A DNA stretch of 16,002 bases from Candidatus Zixiibacteriota bacterium (GCA_030613505.1 JAUWLW010000059.1:1-16002), one strand, 5' to 3'. Shown: positions 7,041-14,059, counted from the first letter of the stretch. Numbers and translations are program-made. The notes: generated by a model not told the origin, from the sequence alone.

Positions 7041-7991
7041 ATGCCCAAAGACGAAGTAACCGGCAACAAGTCTTCGCCCAAGGAGAAAGTAGCGCGTGAG
7101 CGCTCCGAGCAACAAGCTCAACTCGAAAGGCATATTGGCGCCCGGATGGCTCGGATACGTCACAAGGTATTGATTGCCTCCGGCAAAGGAGGCGTGGGTA
7201 AAACGACGGCTGCGGTAAACCTAGCGGTAGGCCTGGCGGAGGCGGGCGACACAGTCGCACTACTCGACGCCGATATGCACGGGCCGACCGTACCGAGGAT
7301 GCTCGGCCTTGGCGATATCCGACCCGCCGGCGGCGAGGACGGGATCAATCCAGTAACCTACAACGAAAGAATCGTCGTAATGAGTATTGCGTTTCTACTC
7401 CCGCACGACTCGGATGCCGTGATTTGGCGCGGCCCCCTCAAGGGAAAGATGGTGGATAACTTCCTCGCCGATATCGACTGGGGCGAGCGCGACTGGCTCG
7501 TTGTCGACACGCCTCCCGGTACGGGTGACGAGATTCTTTCGGTCGCTCAAAGGATTAAAGACCTCGACGGCCTGATTATGGTTACAACGCCTCAGGAAAC
7601 GGCCGTTGCCTCTGCGTGTAAAAGCCTCACCTTTGCTATCAAGACCAAGACCCCGATCCTGGGCGTAATCGAGAACATGGGCCCGTTTACGTGCCCAAAG
7701 TGCGGTTACAAGATGAGTCCCTTCGGGGAGGGAGGAGGGGAACGCATCGCCGCTGAATTCGGCGTGCCGTTTCTCGGCTCGGTTCCGTTCGACCCGGAGG
7801 TCGTTACGGAGTCCGACAAGGGGCGGCCGCTTCTATTGAGTCAGCGAAACAGCTCGGCCGCGGTGGCTTGGCGCAATATTGTAGGGGAAGTCCGCGGCTT
7901 AGTGACCGGCCGGGCCGGGCCCGACCATGACCCCCCGAAAGCGGAAAACAAAACGGCGATGAGCGGGGAGTTACAGCCCCGGAGCAAATAA
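7041..7991 (+). CDS. Mrp/NBP35-family Fe-S cluster carrier ATPase
   Basis: A 316-residue P-loop ATPase of the Mrp/ApbC/NBP35 family, which binds a 4Fe-4S cluster at a dimer interface and passes it to target proteins in the cytoplasm. Visible motifs: the deviant Walker A SGKGGVGKTT at 47-56, LLDADMHGPT (74-83), VIWRGPLKG (128-135), the Walker B-like VVDTPPGTGDE (154-164), and ENMGPFTCPKCG with the CxxC pair C218/C221. GGAGG stands four bases before the ATG. The N-terminal 40 residues are a charged extension. Codon use is less GC-rich than in the MinD genes downstream, with more GTA, ATT and TCT-type codons. Its stop runs into an AAGGAGG that once served the broken gene that follows. Confidence 0.94.
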   Translation: MPKDEVTGNKSSPKEKVARERSEQQAQLERHIGARMARIRHKVLIASGKGGVGKTTAAVNLAVGLAEAGDTVALLDADMHGPTVPRMLGLGDIRPAGGEDGINPVTYNERIVVMSIAFLLPHDSDAVIWRGPLKGKMVDNFLADIDWGERDWLVVDTPPGTGDEILSVAQRIKDLDGLIMVTTPQETAVASACKSLTFAIKTKTPILGVIENMGPFTCPKCGYKMSPFGEGGGERIAAEFGVPFLGSVPFDPEVVTESDKGRPLLLSQRNSSAAVAWRNIVGEVRGLVTGRAGPDHDPPKAENKTAMSGELQPRSK

Positions 7992-7995
7992 GGAG

Positions 7996-8700
7996 GCGGC
8001 CGGCGGCGAACCAACCTTCGATATTAACCTGGGCAAGGGAATCGAATCGCTTAAGTCGTTGGGGAGCGAAGTTGCGGTTATCTCGAATTAGTCTCTCGTA
8101 TAGCGAGCCGACGTACGGTACGATTTACATAAGGTCCGTTGGGTATCTTTAAAAATCGATACGCCCGATCCAGAAATACGGCTTCGGGTCAACAGGTCGC
8201 ATGGGGCGTTAGTAAATAATCAAATTTTCTGGCGTATTTCGCGTTTCGCAGGGACGCACCGCGGGGGATTAGTAACGGAAACGATGCCGGTTCGAGGTAT
8301 TAACGACGACGGGAGAGTATTAAGGTAAGTTGCAGCGTTTATTACCGGTTTAAACTCTAGGAGGAGTTATATATCGATACCGACGCGACCTCCGGCGGAG
8401 AAAGAAGTTGACCCGCCTACGTAGCATAAGCTACACTCAGCCTACCAGGTTTTTAGCGAGGCGGGAATAAAAACGGAATACTCAATCGGATACGAGGGCA
8501 ACGCGTTCGGTTTCACCGGGAACGCCGAGAGCGACCTTATTAGTATTGCCGCCGTACGTCCGGTGAAGAAAGATAGCGTCGTCGAGTTGCTTGAGAAGGC
8601 CGGCGCGAAGTGGGCTGTCTTAGATAAATTAATAAGATCAAGGTGTACTGTTACGGTCGGAATATCGTGGAAACGTTTTTTACTTAAAGAAATCGAATAA
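7996..8700 (+). pseudogene. Radical SAM protein relic (COG0731-like), 5'-truncated, four internal stops
   Basis: One reading frame can be followed from about 7996 to TAA 8698-8700 without a frameshift. It matches the middle and C-terminal parts of a radical SAM family often found in Mrp/NifX clusters: GGEPTFD, VAVISN, RADVR, WVSLKID, LVTETMPVRGIND, YISIPTRPPAE, HSAYQVF, GYEGNAFGFTGNAESDLISI, LLEKAGAKW and a final KRFLLKEI. In-frame stops lie at 8089 (TAG), 8101 (TAG), 8326 (TAA) and 8422 (TAG). The N-terminal part with the CxxxCxxC iron-sulfur motif is missing; GGEPT follows the SD AAGGAGG by about ten bases. Base composition has drifted toward AT. Family assignment is from memory of conserved motifs. 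Confidence 0.85.
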
Positions 8701-8760
8701 GAAGTCGCGTAAATCGGGCTAGTGCGCCCGGATCACACGATCGTTGTAAGGAGGTTTTTC

Positions 8761-9126
8761 ATGAAAGTAGTCGTTACCGCCGCGGGCGGCGACCTCGACG
8801 CTGAGGTAGACCCGCGTTTCGGCCGGGCCCCGTATTTCCTGGTAGTGGAGACGGACGATATGTCGTTCGAAGCCGTCGAAAACGCCGCGGCGGACGCCTC
8901 GGGCGGCGCCGGCATCCAGGCGGCGCAGACGGTGGCCGGCGCAAGCGCGAAGGCGGTTCTCACCGGTAACTGCGGCCCGAATGCCCACCGGACCCTTCAA
9001 GCGGCCGGTATTGCGGTAGTGGTCGGCGTCGCGGGGACGGTGCGCGAGGCGGTGGAACGGTACTTGAAGGACGAATACGCCGAGGCGGAGGGGCCCAACG
9101 TCGAGGGCGGCTTCGGCTCAAGATAG
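8761..9126 (+). CDS. NifX/orange-protein-like metal-cofactor protein
   Basis: A 121-residue protein of the dinitrogenase Fe-Mo cofactor family (NifX/NifB-C-terminal/NafY, also orange protein ORP). Members bind Fe-Mo-S or Mo-Cu-S clusters in the cytoplasm. Visible: MKVVVTAAGGDLDAEVDPRFGRAPYF, then SGGAGIQAAQTVA and LTGNCGPNAHRTLQAAGIAV with C71. No nitrogenase genes are in the window, so an ORP-like role with the two MinD-like ATPases downstream is more likely than nitrogen fixation. ATG 8761 has AAGGAGG nine bases ahead (8748 region). A small hairpin CGGGC/GCCCG lies at 8715-8730. Confidence 0.9.
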   Translation: MKVVVTAAGGDLDAEVDPRFGRAPYFLVVETDDMSFEAVENAAADASGGAGIQAAQTVAGASAKAVLTGNCGPNAHRTLQAAGIAVVVGVAGTVREAVERYLKDEYAEAEGPNVEGGFGSR

Positions 9127-9148
9127 GTCAAAACGAAAGGAGACATCG

Positions 9149-9376
9149 ATGCCAAGAGGACAAGGACAGGGTGGCGGCGGCGGGGGCTCCGGTCAAGGCG
9201 GCGGCTCCGGGCAAGGCCGGGGCGGCGGCCGCGGCTTGGGCGGCGGCTCCGGCCTCGGGCCCGGCGGCAACTGCGTCTGCCCGAGCTGCGGGGCCACCGC
9301 ACCCCACAAGCAGGGCGTTCCCTGCTACCAGGAGAAGTGCCCCAAGTGCAACGCGCCGATGACGCGCGAGCGGTAG
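9149..9376 (+). CDS. Small Gly-rich zinc-ribbon protein
   Basis: A 75-residue protein in two parts. Residues 4-40 are almost only Gly with Gln, Ser and Arg. Residues 41-75 carry six cysteines, NCVCPSCGATAPH (C42, C44, C47), PC (C59) and CPKC (C64, C67), arranged like a zinc ribbon or rubredoxin-like knuckle pair. Proteins of this kind are common in Mrp/NifX clusters, but no function is established that I know of. A clear SD (AAAGGAG) precedes the ATG. The opening ATGCCAAGAGGA is identical to that of the DUF5320 gene at 6572, suggesting common origin of the N-termini. The stop is 12 bases from the next start. Confidence 0.85.
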   Translation: MPRGQGQGGGGGGSGQGGGSGQGRGGGRGLGGGSGLGPGGNCVCPSCGATAPHKQGVPCYQEKCPKCNAPMTRER

Positions 9377-9388
9377 GGGCGCAAATAA

Positions 9389-10234
9389 ATGCTCGTCACG
9401 ATCGCCAGCGGCAAAGGCGGAACCGGCAAGACGACGATCGCGGTCAACCTCGCGGTGGCGGCCGCGGCCGCCGGCCTACCCGTCACGCTGCTCGACTGCG
9501 ACGCCGAGGACCCGGACTGCCACATCTTCCTGCGGCCAGAGGGCCTTACGCTCGAGCCCTTCGCGGTCGAGGTGCCGGCCTTCGCGCGCGACCTGTGCGA
9601 CTTCTGCGGCCGCTGCGGCGAGGTGTGCCGCTTCAACGCCATCGCGGCGTTGAAGGACGACGTGCTCATTTTCCCGGAGGTTTGCCACAGCTGCGGCGGC
9701 TGTTGGGAGGTCTGCCCGCGCGGCGCGCTGAAGCCGGCGCCGCGGGTCGTGGGCGAGATCCGCCGGGGGAGCGCGCGCGGCGTGGCGTTCGTGGAGGGGC
9801 GCCTCACGGTGGGCGAGCGCACGCCGGTCCCCATAATCCGCGAGGTGAAGCGGCGGGCGGCGAAAGACGGCCTTACGATCGCGGACGCGCCCCCCGGTAC
9901 CGCCTGCCCCATGGTGGCCGCGGCCCGCGGCAGCGACGTCGTCCTCCTTGTGACCGAGCCGACCCCCTTCGGCCTGTACGACCTGAAGCTCGCGGCCGCG
10001 GTCGCGCGCGAGCTCGGCCTCCGCCGCGCCGTCTTCGTAAACCGCGCCGGCGAGGGCGAGGAAGAGCTGCGGGCGTACTGCGCGGCCGAAGGGCTGGAGA
10101 TATGGGGGACGCTACCCGACGACCGGCGCGCGGCCGAGGTCTACGCCGGCGCCGGCCTTATCGTCGACGAGCTGCCCCACTACCGCCGCGTTTTCGAGGA
10201 CCTCCTCGCGCGGCTCGACGGCAGGCCGGAATGA
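9389..10234 (+). CDS. MinD/ParA-like ATPase with two 4Fe-4S motifs (A)
   Basis: A 281-residue deviant Walker ATPase with an inserted ferredoxin domain. Walker A is SGKGGTGKTT (residues 7-16); LLDCDAEDPDCH follows (35-45). Two CX2CX2CX3C motifs are intact: C70, C73, C76, C80 and C99, C102, C105, C109, the pattern for two 4Fe-4S clusters. IADAPPGTACPM is the Walker B/switch II region and VTEPTPFGLYDLKL is typical of the group. Homologous pairs occur in orange-protein operons and are thought to act in metal-cluster assembly or electron supply. No SD precedes ATG 9389; translation may be coupled to the gene before it. Its last codons overlap the next gene at ATGA (10231-10234). Confidence 0.93.
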   Translation: MLVTIASGKGGTGKTTIAVNLAVAAAAAGLPVTLLDCDAEDPDCHIFLRPEGLTLEPFAVEVPAFARDLCDFCGRCGEVCRFNAIAALKDDVLIFPEVCHSCGGCWEVCPRGALKPAPRVVGEIRRGSARGVAFVEGRLTVGERTPVPIIREVKRRAAKDGLTIADAPPGTACPMVAAARGSDVVLLVTEPTPFGLYDLKLAAAVARELGLRRAVFVNRAGEGEEELRAYCAAEGLEIWGTLPDDRRAAEVYAGAGLIVDELPHYRRVFEDLLARLDGRPE

Positions 10235-11085
10235 AAGAACTCGTCATATTGAGCGGCAAGGGCGGCACCGGTAAGACGAGTTTTGTCGCGGCGTTCGCGA
10301 CGCTTGCCGCACCCGTGGTCGTCGCCGACGCCGACGTCGACGCGCCGGACTTGCACATCCTGCTGGGGCCCGAGCTGCGCTCGCGGCGGGAGTTCCGCGC
10401 CAGCTCCGAGGCGCAAATAAGGCCGGAGGATTGCACGGCGTGCGGCCGGTGCCTCGAGCTGTGCCGCTTCGACGCCATAAGCGAAGACTACGTCGTCGAC
10501 GCCACGGCCTGCGAGGGCTGCGGCGTGTGCGTGGACTTGTGCCCGGAGGAGGCGATCGACTTCGTCGAGAAGGTCGCCGGCGAGTGGTACCTGTCGCGGA
10601 CGCGCTTCGGGCCTATGGCGCACGCGCTCCTCAAGCCGGGCGGGGAGAACTCCGGCAAGCTCGTGGCCGTGGTCCGGAAAGCGGCCCAGGCCCTCGCCGC
10701 GGAGGAGAAGCTGCCGCTTATCCTGGTGGACGGGCCGCCCGGCGTCGGCTGCCCCGTCATATCGTCGGTGACGGGGGCGACCGCGACGTTAATAGTCGCG
10801 GAGCCGACGTTGACCGGCATCCAGGGTTTCACCCGGGCGGCGGACCTGGCCGCGCACTTCGGCGTCCCGGCGGCGGTAGCCATAAATAAGTTCGATATCC
10901 ACGAGGAGAACGCGGCGGCGCTGGCGCGCGAGGCCGAACGCCGCGACATTCCCGTCGTGGGCCGCGTCCCCTACGACGACGCCTTCACCGCGGCGCAGCG
11001 CGAGCGAAAAACGGTGGTCGAGTTCGGGGGGGCGGCGGCGGAGGCGGTCGAGGGGATATGGCATCGGTTGGGTGCCTTCCCGTAA
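10231..11085 (+). CDS. MinD/ParA-like ATPase with two 4Fe-4S motifs (B)
   Basis: A 284-residue paralogue of the preceding ATPase, with which it probably forms a heterodimer. Walker A SGKGGTGKTS is at 8-17, VADADVDAPDLH at 31-42. Ferredoxin motifs are complete: C68, C71, C74, C78 and C94, C97, C100, C104. VDGPPGVGCPV and AEPTLTGIQGFTRA follow, then AVAINKFDI and the C-terminal AAQRERKTVVEFGG. ATG 10231 overlaps the stop of the previous gene by four bases, the sign of tight translational coupling; the frame is open far upstream but that part overlaps gene A. The segment 10986-11022 is repeated almost exactly in the relic downstream. No clear terminator follows the stop. Confidence 0.93.
   Translation: MKELVILSGKGGTGKTSFVAAFATLAAPVVVADADVDAPDLHILLGPELRSRREFRASSEAQIRPEDCTACGRCLELCRFDAISEDYVVDATACEGCGVCVDLCPEEAIDFVEKVAGEWYLSRTRFGPMAHALLKPGGENSGKLVAVVRKAAQALAAEEKLPLILVDGPPGVGCPVISSVTGATATLIVAEPTLTGIQGFTRAADLAAHFGVPAAVAINKFDIHEENAAALAREAERRDIPVVGRVPYDDAFTAAQRERKTVVEFGGAAAEAVEGIWHRLGAFP
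10986..11022 (+). repeat. 37-bp direct repeat, copy 1 (inside MinD-like gene B)
   Basis: Matches 11606-11642 at 36 of 37 positions, the only difference being G at 10995 versus C at 11615. It encodes the TAAQRERKTVVE region of the ATPase. Confidence 0.9.
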
Positions 11086-11205
11086 TATCGGTCCGTTAAA
11101 GCCCCAAACCTGAGATAAACTGAAAACGCCGTCTAAATAAGTCGAAAACGGCTGAGCGGAAAAAAACCTTCCGGTGGTTCCGGTTGTCGTAGCGTTAGTC
11201 CGTAA

Positions 11206-11231
11206 AGACAATATAATAATTCCTTAAAGGA
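11206..11231 (+). promoter_or_regulatory. Possible promoter and dyad before the orphan small gene
   Basis: A perfect TATAAT lies at 11212-11217, followed by the small inverted repeat TCCTT-A-AAGGA at 11221-11231. No convincing -35 is present 16-18 bases upstream, so the promoter is tentative. The rest of 11086-11257 is AT-richer non-coding sequence without a recognised feature. Confidence 0.35.
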
Positions 11232-11257
11232 CTAAAAGATTAGGAGAGGTGGATAAG

Positions 11258-11443
11258 ATGAGGGTAGAACTAGTGAGGGGCAAACACGGCGAAACCGGGT
11301 TTACAATGACCCCCGAGAACGAAGCTGATAAAAGCGCTTTCGAGGAGTGGTGTCATCTCTTGGCCCGCCCCTGGGACGTAACGGTTTACGAGTATGACGA
11401 AAAGGGAGAGCATCTTATCAGCTTAACGTATTTCGCGAAATAG
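11258..11443 (+). CDS. Small hypothetical protein (61 residues)
   Basis: Not recognised. The product is a small acidic-to-neutral soluble protein, MRVELVRGKHGETGFTMTPE at the N-terminus, then FEEWCHLLARPWDVTVYEYD and a C-terminal beta-like LISLTYFAK. It has one Cys, no signal peptide and no membrane segment. ATG 11258 is preceded at eight bases by a good SD (AGGAGAGG, 11242-11249); an alternative GTG at 11249 would overlap that SD. The gene stands alone between the Fe-S cluster and the MinD relic. Its lower GC content differs from both neighbours and hints at a separate origin. The SD and codon pattern make it likely to be real. Confidence 0.65.
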   Translation: MRVELVRGKHGETGFTMTPENEADKSAFEEWCHLLARPWDVTVYEYDEKGEHLISLTYFAK

Positions 11444-11474
11444 TCGCGGTAGTTAGTTTTGTTAACTCTATTAA

Positions 11475-11730
11475 ACCGGTTTCCCTTTCGCAGGGGTCGC
11501 GATTAACAAGTCGGATTTAGGCGCCGAAAATACCTCGGCTATTGAGCGGGAGGCCCCGCGCCAGGGCGTTCCCCTCGTCGGCCGTTTTCCCCACGACCCC
11601 TCGTCCACCGCGGCCCAGCGCGAGCGAAAAACGGTGGTCGAGACGGGGGGCGGCGCGGCGGCCGAGGCGCTGGCCGAAAATATGGACGGCGTTGGCGGGT
11701 TTCTTGGACGAATGCGCCTGAGCCAACGAC
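11475..11730 (+). pseudogene. C-terminal relic of a MinD-like Fe-S ATPase
   Basis: The frame opening after TAA 11472 reads GVAINKSDLGAENTSAIERE, VPLVGRFPHD, then TAAQRERKTVVETGGGAAAEAL. It aligns with the last 80 or so residues of the intact ATPase at 10231 (AVAINKFDI, IPVVGRVPYDD, TAAQRERKTVVEFGGAAAEAV). There is no start codon, P-loop or ferredoxin part. Toward the end a shift of frame would reach TGA at 11719. This is a 5'-truncated remnant of a paralogue or of a duplicated copy. It is followed directly by a strong terminator. Confidence 0.8.
11606..11642 (+). repeat. 37-bp direct repeat, copy 2 (inside the MinD relic)
   Basis: 36 of 37 bases equal to 10986-11022, with 27 consecutive identical bases at 11616-11642. 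The sequence on both sides is far less alike. Confidence 0.9.
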
Positions 11731-11731
11731 G

Positions 11732-11755
11732 GCCGCCCCCCGGGGCGGCTTTTTT
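11732..11755 (+). terminator. Strong intrinsic terminator after the MinD relic
   Basis: Stem GCCGCCCC (11732-11739), two-base loop, GGGGCGGC (11742-11749), then six T. It is an exact 24-base copy of 6085-6108. It separates the Fe-S cluster from the DUF2723 gene. The rest of 11756-11825 shows no further feature. Confidence 0.88.
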
Positions 11756-11825
11756 ACTATTAACCCGCTCCCCTCCGTCTCTTTTAGATTGACGCAACTC
11801 GAGCCAAGATTTACGATAAGGACCT

Positions 11826-13925
11826 GTGGCGTCGGAAATAACAAACGCACCCCAAAGGCGCGAGACGCTGTGGCGCAACGTCGGCCTGGCCGCGGCCTTC
11901 GCCGTCCCCTTAGTCGCCTACCTCTACACCCTCGCGCCGTCGCTCAACTTCGAGGATTCGGTAGAGTTCGCGCTCGGGTGCGCCGTTCTGGGCGTCAACC
12001 ACCCCGCGGGCTACCCCCTCCAGACCCTCGCCGGCCACCTCTTCACGTACTTGCCGTTCGGCGAGGTGGCGTGGCGCGTCAACGTCGCCTCGGCCACTTT
12101 CGGCGCGCTGGCCTCGGCCTTCATCTTCCTGCTGACGTGGGAACTCCTCGCGCCGGTCATAAAAAACCGCGGCCTGCTGGCGGCCGGCTCGTGGGCGGCG
12201 GGAGGCCTCTTCGCCTTCTCGGCGACGTTCTGGCCGCAGGCCGTAATCACGGAGGTGTACGCGCTGAACGCCGCGGCGCTGGCGGCCACGCTGTGGTGCG
12301 GCGCGCGGTGCAACGCCCGGCGCGACGCCCGGTGGTTCTACGCCACCGCCTTCGCCGCGGCTTTGGCCGCCGCCAACCACCCGCTGTCCTTCGTCGCGAC
12401 GGGGCCGCTCCTGGCCTACCTGTGGTTCAAACTGCGCGCGACGGCAGGCGGCGGCCGCCTGCTCGCCAACGCCGCGACGCTGTTGGTGCTGGGCGTCTCG
12501 GTTTACCTGTACCTGGCGCTGCGGGCCTCCCGCGAGCCGCCGCTCAACTGGGGCGTCCCGGCGGACCTGCCGCGTTTTTGGGACCACGTCCGGCGGCGCG
12601 AGTTCGGGACGATATTCTGGCCCCGGTACCGCTACCTCGGCTATCACGCGTGGGAGCTCGGCAAGCTGCTGCTGCTGCAATTCGGCCCGGGCGCGGGCGC
12701 GCTGGCCGCCGTCGGCCTGGTGTGGCTGCTCAAGTTACGGACGCCGTACGCGGGGATGCTGGCCGTCCTGGCCGCCGTCGTCGGGCCGGCGACGATGCTG
12801 CCGCTGGTGGGACTTTTGACGCCCATTCAAGTCTTCGAAATAGAGGTGTGGTATTTATCGTTCTTTTTGATATGCGCGCCGTTCGCGGCCGGCGCGGCGC
12901 TTATTTTGATAAGCAAAATACGACGCCGACGGTTCGCCGCGGCGGCGACGGCCTTGCTCGTGCTGCTCCCGGCCTATCCGTGCCTGGCCAACTTGTCGAA
13001 GGCGGACCTGCGCGGCTTCACCTTTCCCGCGGAGCACGGTCGCAACCGCCTCCGCACCTTAGGTTACCGCGGCATCGTCGCCTTTCCCTTCTACGGCCGC
13101 CAGGGGCTCTTCGGGCAATCGTACTTCCACTTTGTCCACGGCCGGCGCCCGGACGTGGTCGTCGCCGACCCTCGCAACGTCATACGAAGCGAATTTACGG
13201 CCATGGGGCGCGCCCCCCGCTTCATCGTCGACCCCGGCGCCGCGGAAAATTGGTGGCTCGCGTTCAGGAAAGACCTCTTGTCGGGGAACGCGAACCGGCC
13301 CTTCTACTACAACGTCCCCGAAGGAAACTCCCGCGGCTGGGGCGCCGAGCTCGTTCCGTACGGCCTCTTTTACCGCGCGCGACGCCTCGGCTCAACAGAG
13401 GCCGCGCCCGGGCCGCCGTGGGAGCGATACGAGTACCGCGGCTTTCGCCTCGTCGGCGAAAGCTTGGGCGAAAAACGAACGGCCTACTGCCCGACGACGT
13501 ATCGCATCTGGATGAATTACTTCGTTATGGCGGCCGATTACTGTTTTAATACGTGGCGGAACGACGTGGCGCTCCGCAACCTCGGCGCCGCCGAGCGCGC
13601 CAACGTAAAAGACGCCAACATCGCGCTGCTGATAGCTTCGATATACAACGCCAACGGGTACCCCGAAAAGGCCATCCCGCTCTACCTCGAGTTCCTGCCC
13701 GCCATGGAACGACACCGCCACGACTCGCTATTGTTCCGTCGCGAGTACTCGGGCATACTGAACGACGTAGGGGCGGCGTACGTTAAGCTGGGCGACGCCG
13801 AAAGGGCGAGGCGATTTTGGGAGGAATCGCTGGCCGTTACGCCGGAACAAACCGGCCTTGCCGGTTACTTATACCCGGAGAGACCAACGCCGGGAACCTC
13901 CCGGCCCGGCGACGCCGGGCGTTGA
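11826..13925 (+). CDS. DUF2723 multi-pass membrane protein with TPR-like tail
   Basis: A 699-residue inner-membrane protein of the DUF2723 family (related to TMEM260), regarded as GT-C-fold glycosyltransferases that use lipid-linked sugars on the outer face. The hallmark N-terminal block is clear: a first membrane helix (about 18-36), NFEDSVEF (41-48) with acidic residues expected in the active site, GVNHPAGYPLQTL (56-68), and LPFGEVAWRVN. About ten hydrophobic helices follow up to near residue 390. The soluble C-terminal part ends in TPR-like helices (IALLIASIYNANGYPEKAIP, VGAAYVKLGDAERARRFWEE). Start is GTG 11826 with AAGGA at 11818-11822, rather close. A GCCCGGC/GCCGGGC hairpin (13904-13920) lies at the gene end. 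Target and sugar are unknown. Confidence 0.9.
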   Translation: MASEITNAPQRRETLWRNVGLAAAFAVPLVAYLYTLAPSLNFEDSVEFALGCAVLGVNHPAGYPLQTLAGHLFTYLPFGEVAWRVNVASATFGALASAFIFLLTWELLAPVIKNRGLLAAGSWAAGGLFAFSATFWPQAVITEVYALNAAALAATLWCGARCNARRDARWFYATAFAAALAAANHPLSFVATGPLLAYLWFKLRATAGGGRLLANAATLLVLGVSVYLYLALRASREPPLNWGVPADLPRFWDHVRRREFGTIFWPRYRYLGYHAWELGKLLLLQFGPGAGALAAVGLVWLLKLRTPYAGMLAVLAAVVGPATMLPLVGLLTPIQVFEIEVWYLSFFLICAPFAAGAALILISKIRRRRFAAAATALLVLLPAYPCLANLSKADLRGFTFPAEHGRNRLRTLGYRGIVAFPFYGRQGLFGQSYFHFVHGRRPDVVVADPRNVIRSEFTAMGRAPRFIVDPGAAENWWLAFRKDLLSGNANRPFYYNVPEGNSRGWGAELVPYGLFYRARRLGSTEAAPGPPWERYEYRGFRLVGESLGEKRTAYCPTTYRIWMNYFVMAADYCFNTWRNDVALRNLGAAERANVKDANIALLIASIYNANGYPEKAIPLYLEFLPAMERHRHDSLLFRREYSGILNDVGAAYVKLGDAERARRFWEESLAVTPEQTGLAGYLYPERPTPGTSRPGDAGR

Positions 13926-13978
13926 CGCCGTTAACCGCCGTACGCGTGGGGCGAAATATTTCGGGACGGGTCCGGCGC

Positions 13979-14007
13979 TTGACTTTTACGCGGCTATACG
14001 ATATGCT
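13979..14007 (+). promoter_or_regulatory. Promoter upstream of the exported pseudoprotease
   Basis: TTGACT at 13979-13984, 17 bases, TATGCT at 14002-14007. Transcription would begin near 14014, leaving a 46-base leader before the GTG at 14060. Confidence 0.55.
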
Positions 14008-14044
14008 CAACGAGTAAGCGTAGCGCTGACTATTTAGGAATTAC

Positions 14045-14059
14045 AGGGGGCGCGCCCCC
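14045..14059 (+). promoter_or_regulatory. SD-like AGGGGG inside a hairpin next to the start codon
   Basis: The only SD-like element, AGGGGG at 14045-14050, is also the 5' arm of the perfect palindrome GGGGGCGCGCCCCC (14046-14059), which ends at the GTG start. Folding would hide the ribosome site. Confidence 0.45.

Noticed and set aside
8715-8730. CGGGC/GCCCG hairpin before the NifX-like gene as a terminator or riboswitch
   Set aside because: Only five base pairs, no U-tract, and no conserved aptamer-like structure around it.
8761-9126. Evidence for nitrogen fixation
   Set aside because: A NifX-like domain alone is not enough; no nifHDK, nifB or nifEN genes are present, and the neighbours fit an orange-protein-type cluster better.
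9337-10230. Upstream extension of the second MinD-like ATPase, as if one 582-residue protein
   Set aside because: The extension is low-complexity Arg/Gly-rich and overlaps the intact first ATPase in another frame; the true start is the ATG at 10231 in a four-base overlap.
11471-11878. Minus-strand frames over the MinD relic
   Set aside because: The plus strand gives direct homology to the neighbouring ATPase; the minus-strand frames show no recognisable motifs.
11789-13549. A 586-residue plus-strand frame overlapping the DUF2723 gene
   Set aside because: It is a GC-rich shadow made mostly of Arg, Gly, Pro and Ala, whereas the other frame gives clear membrane helices and family motifs.
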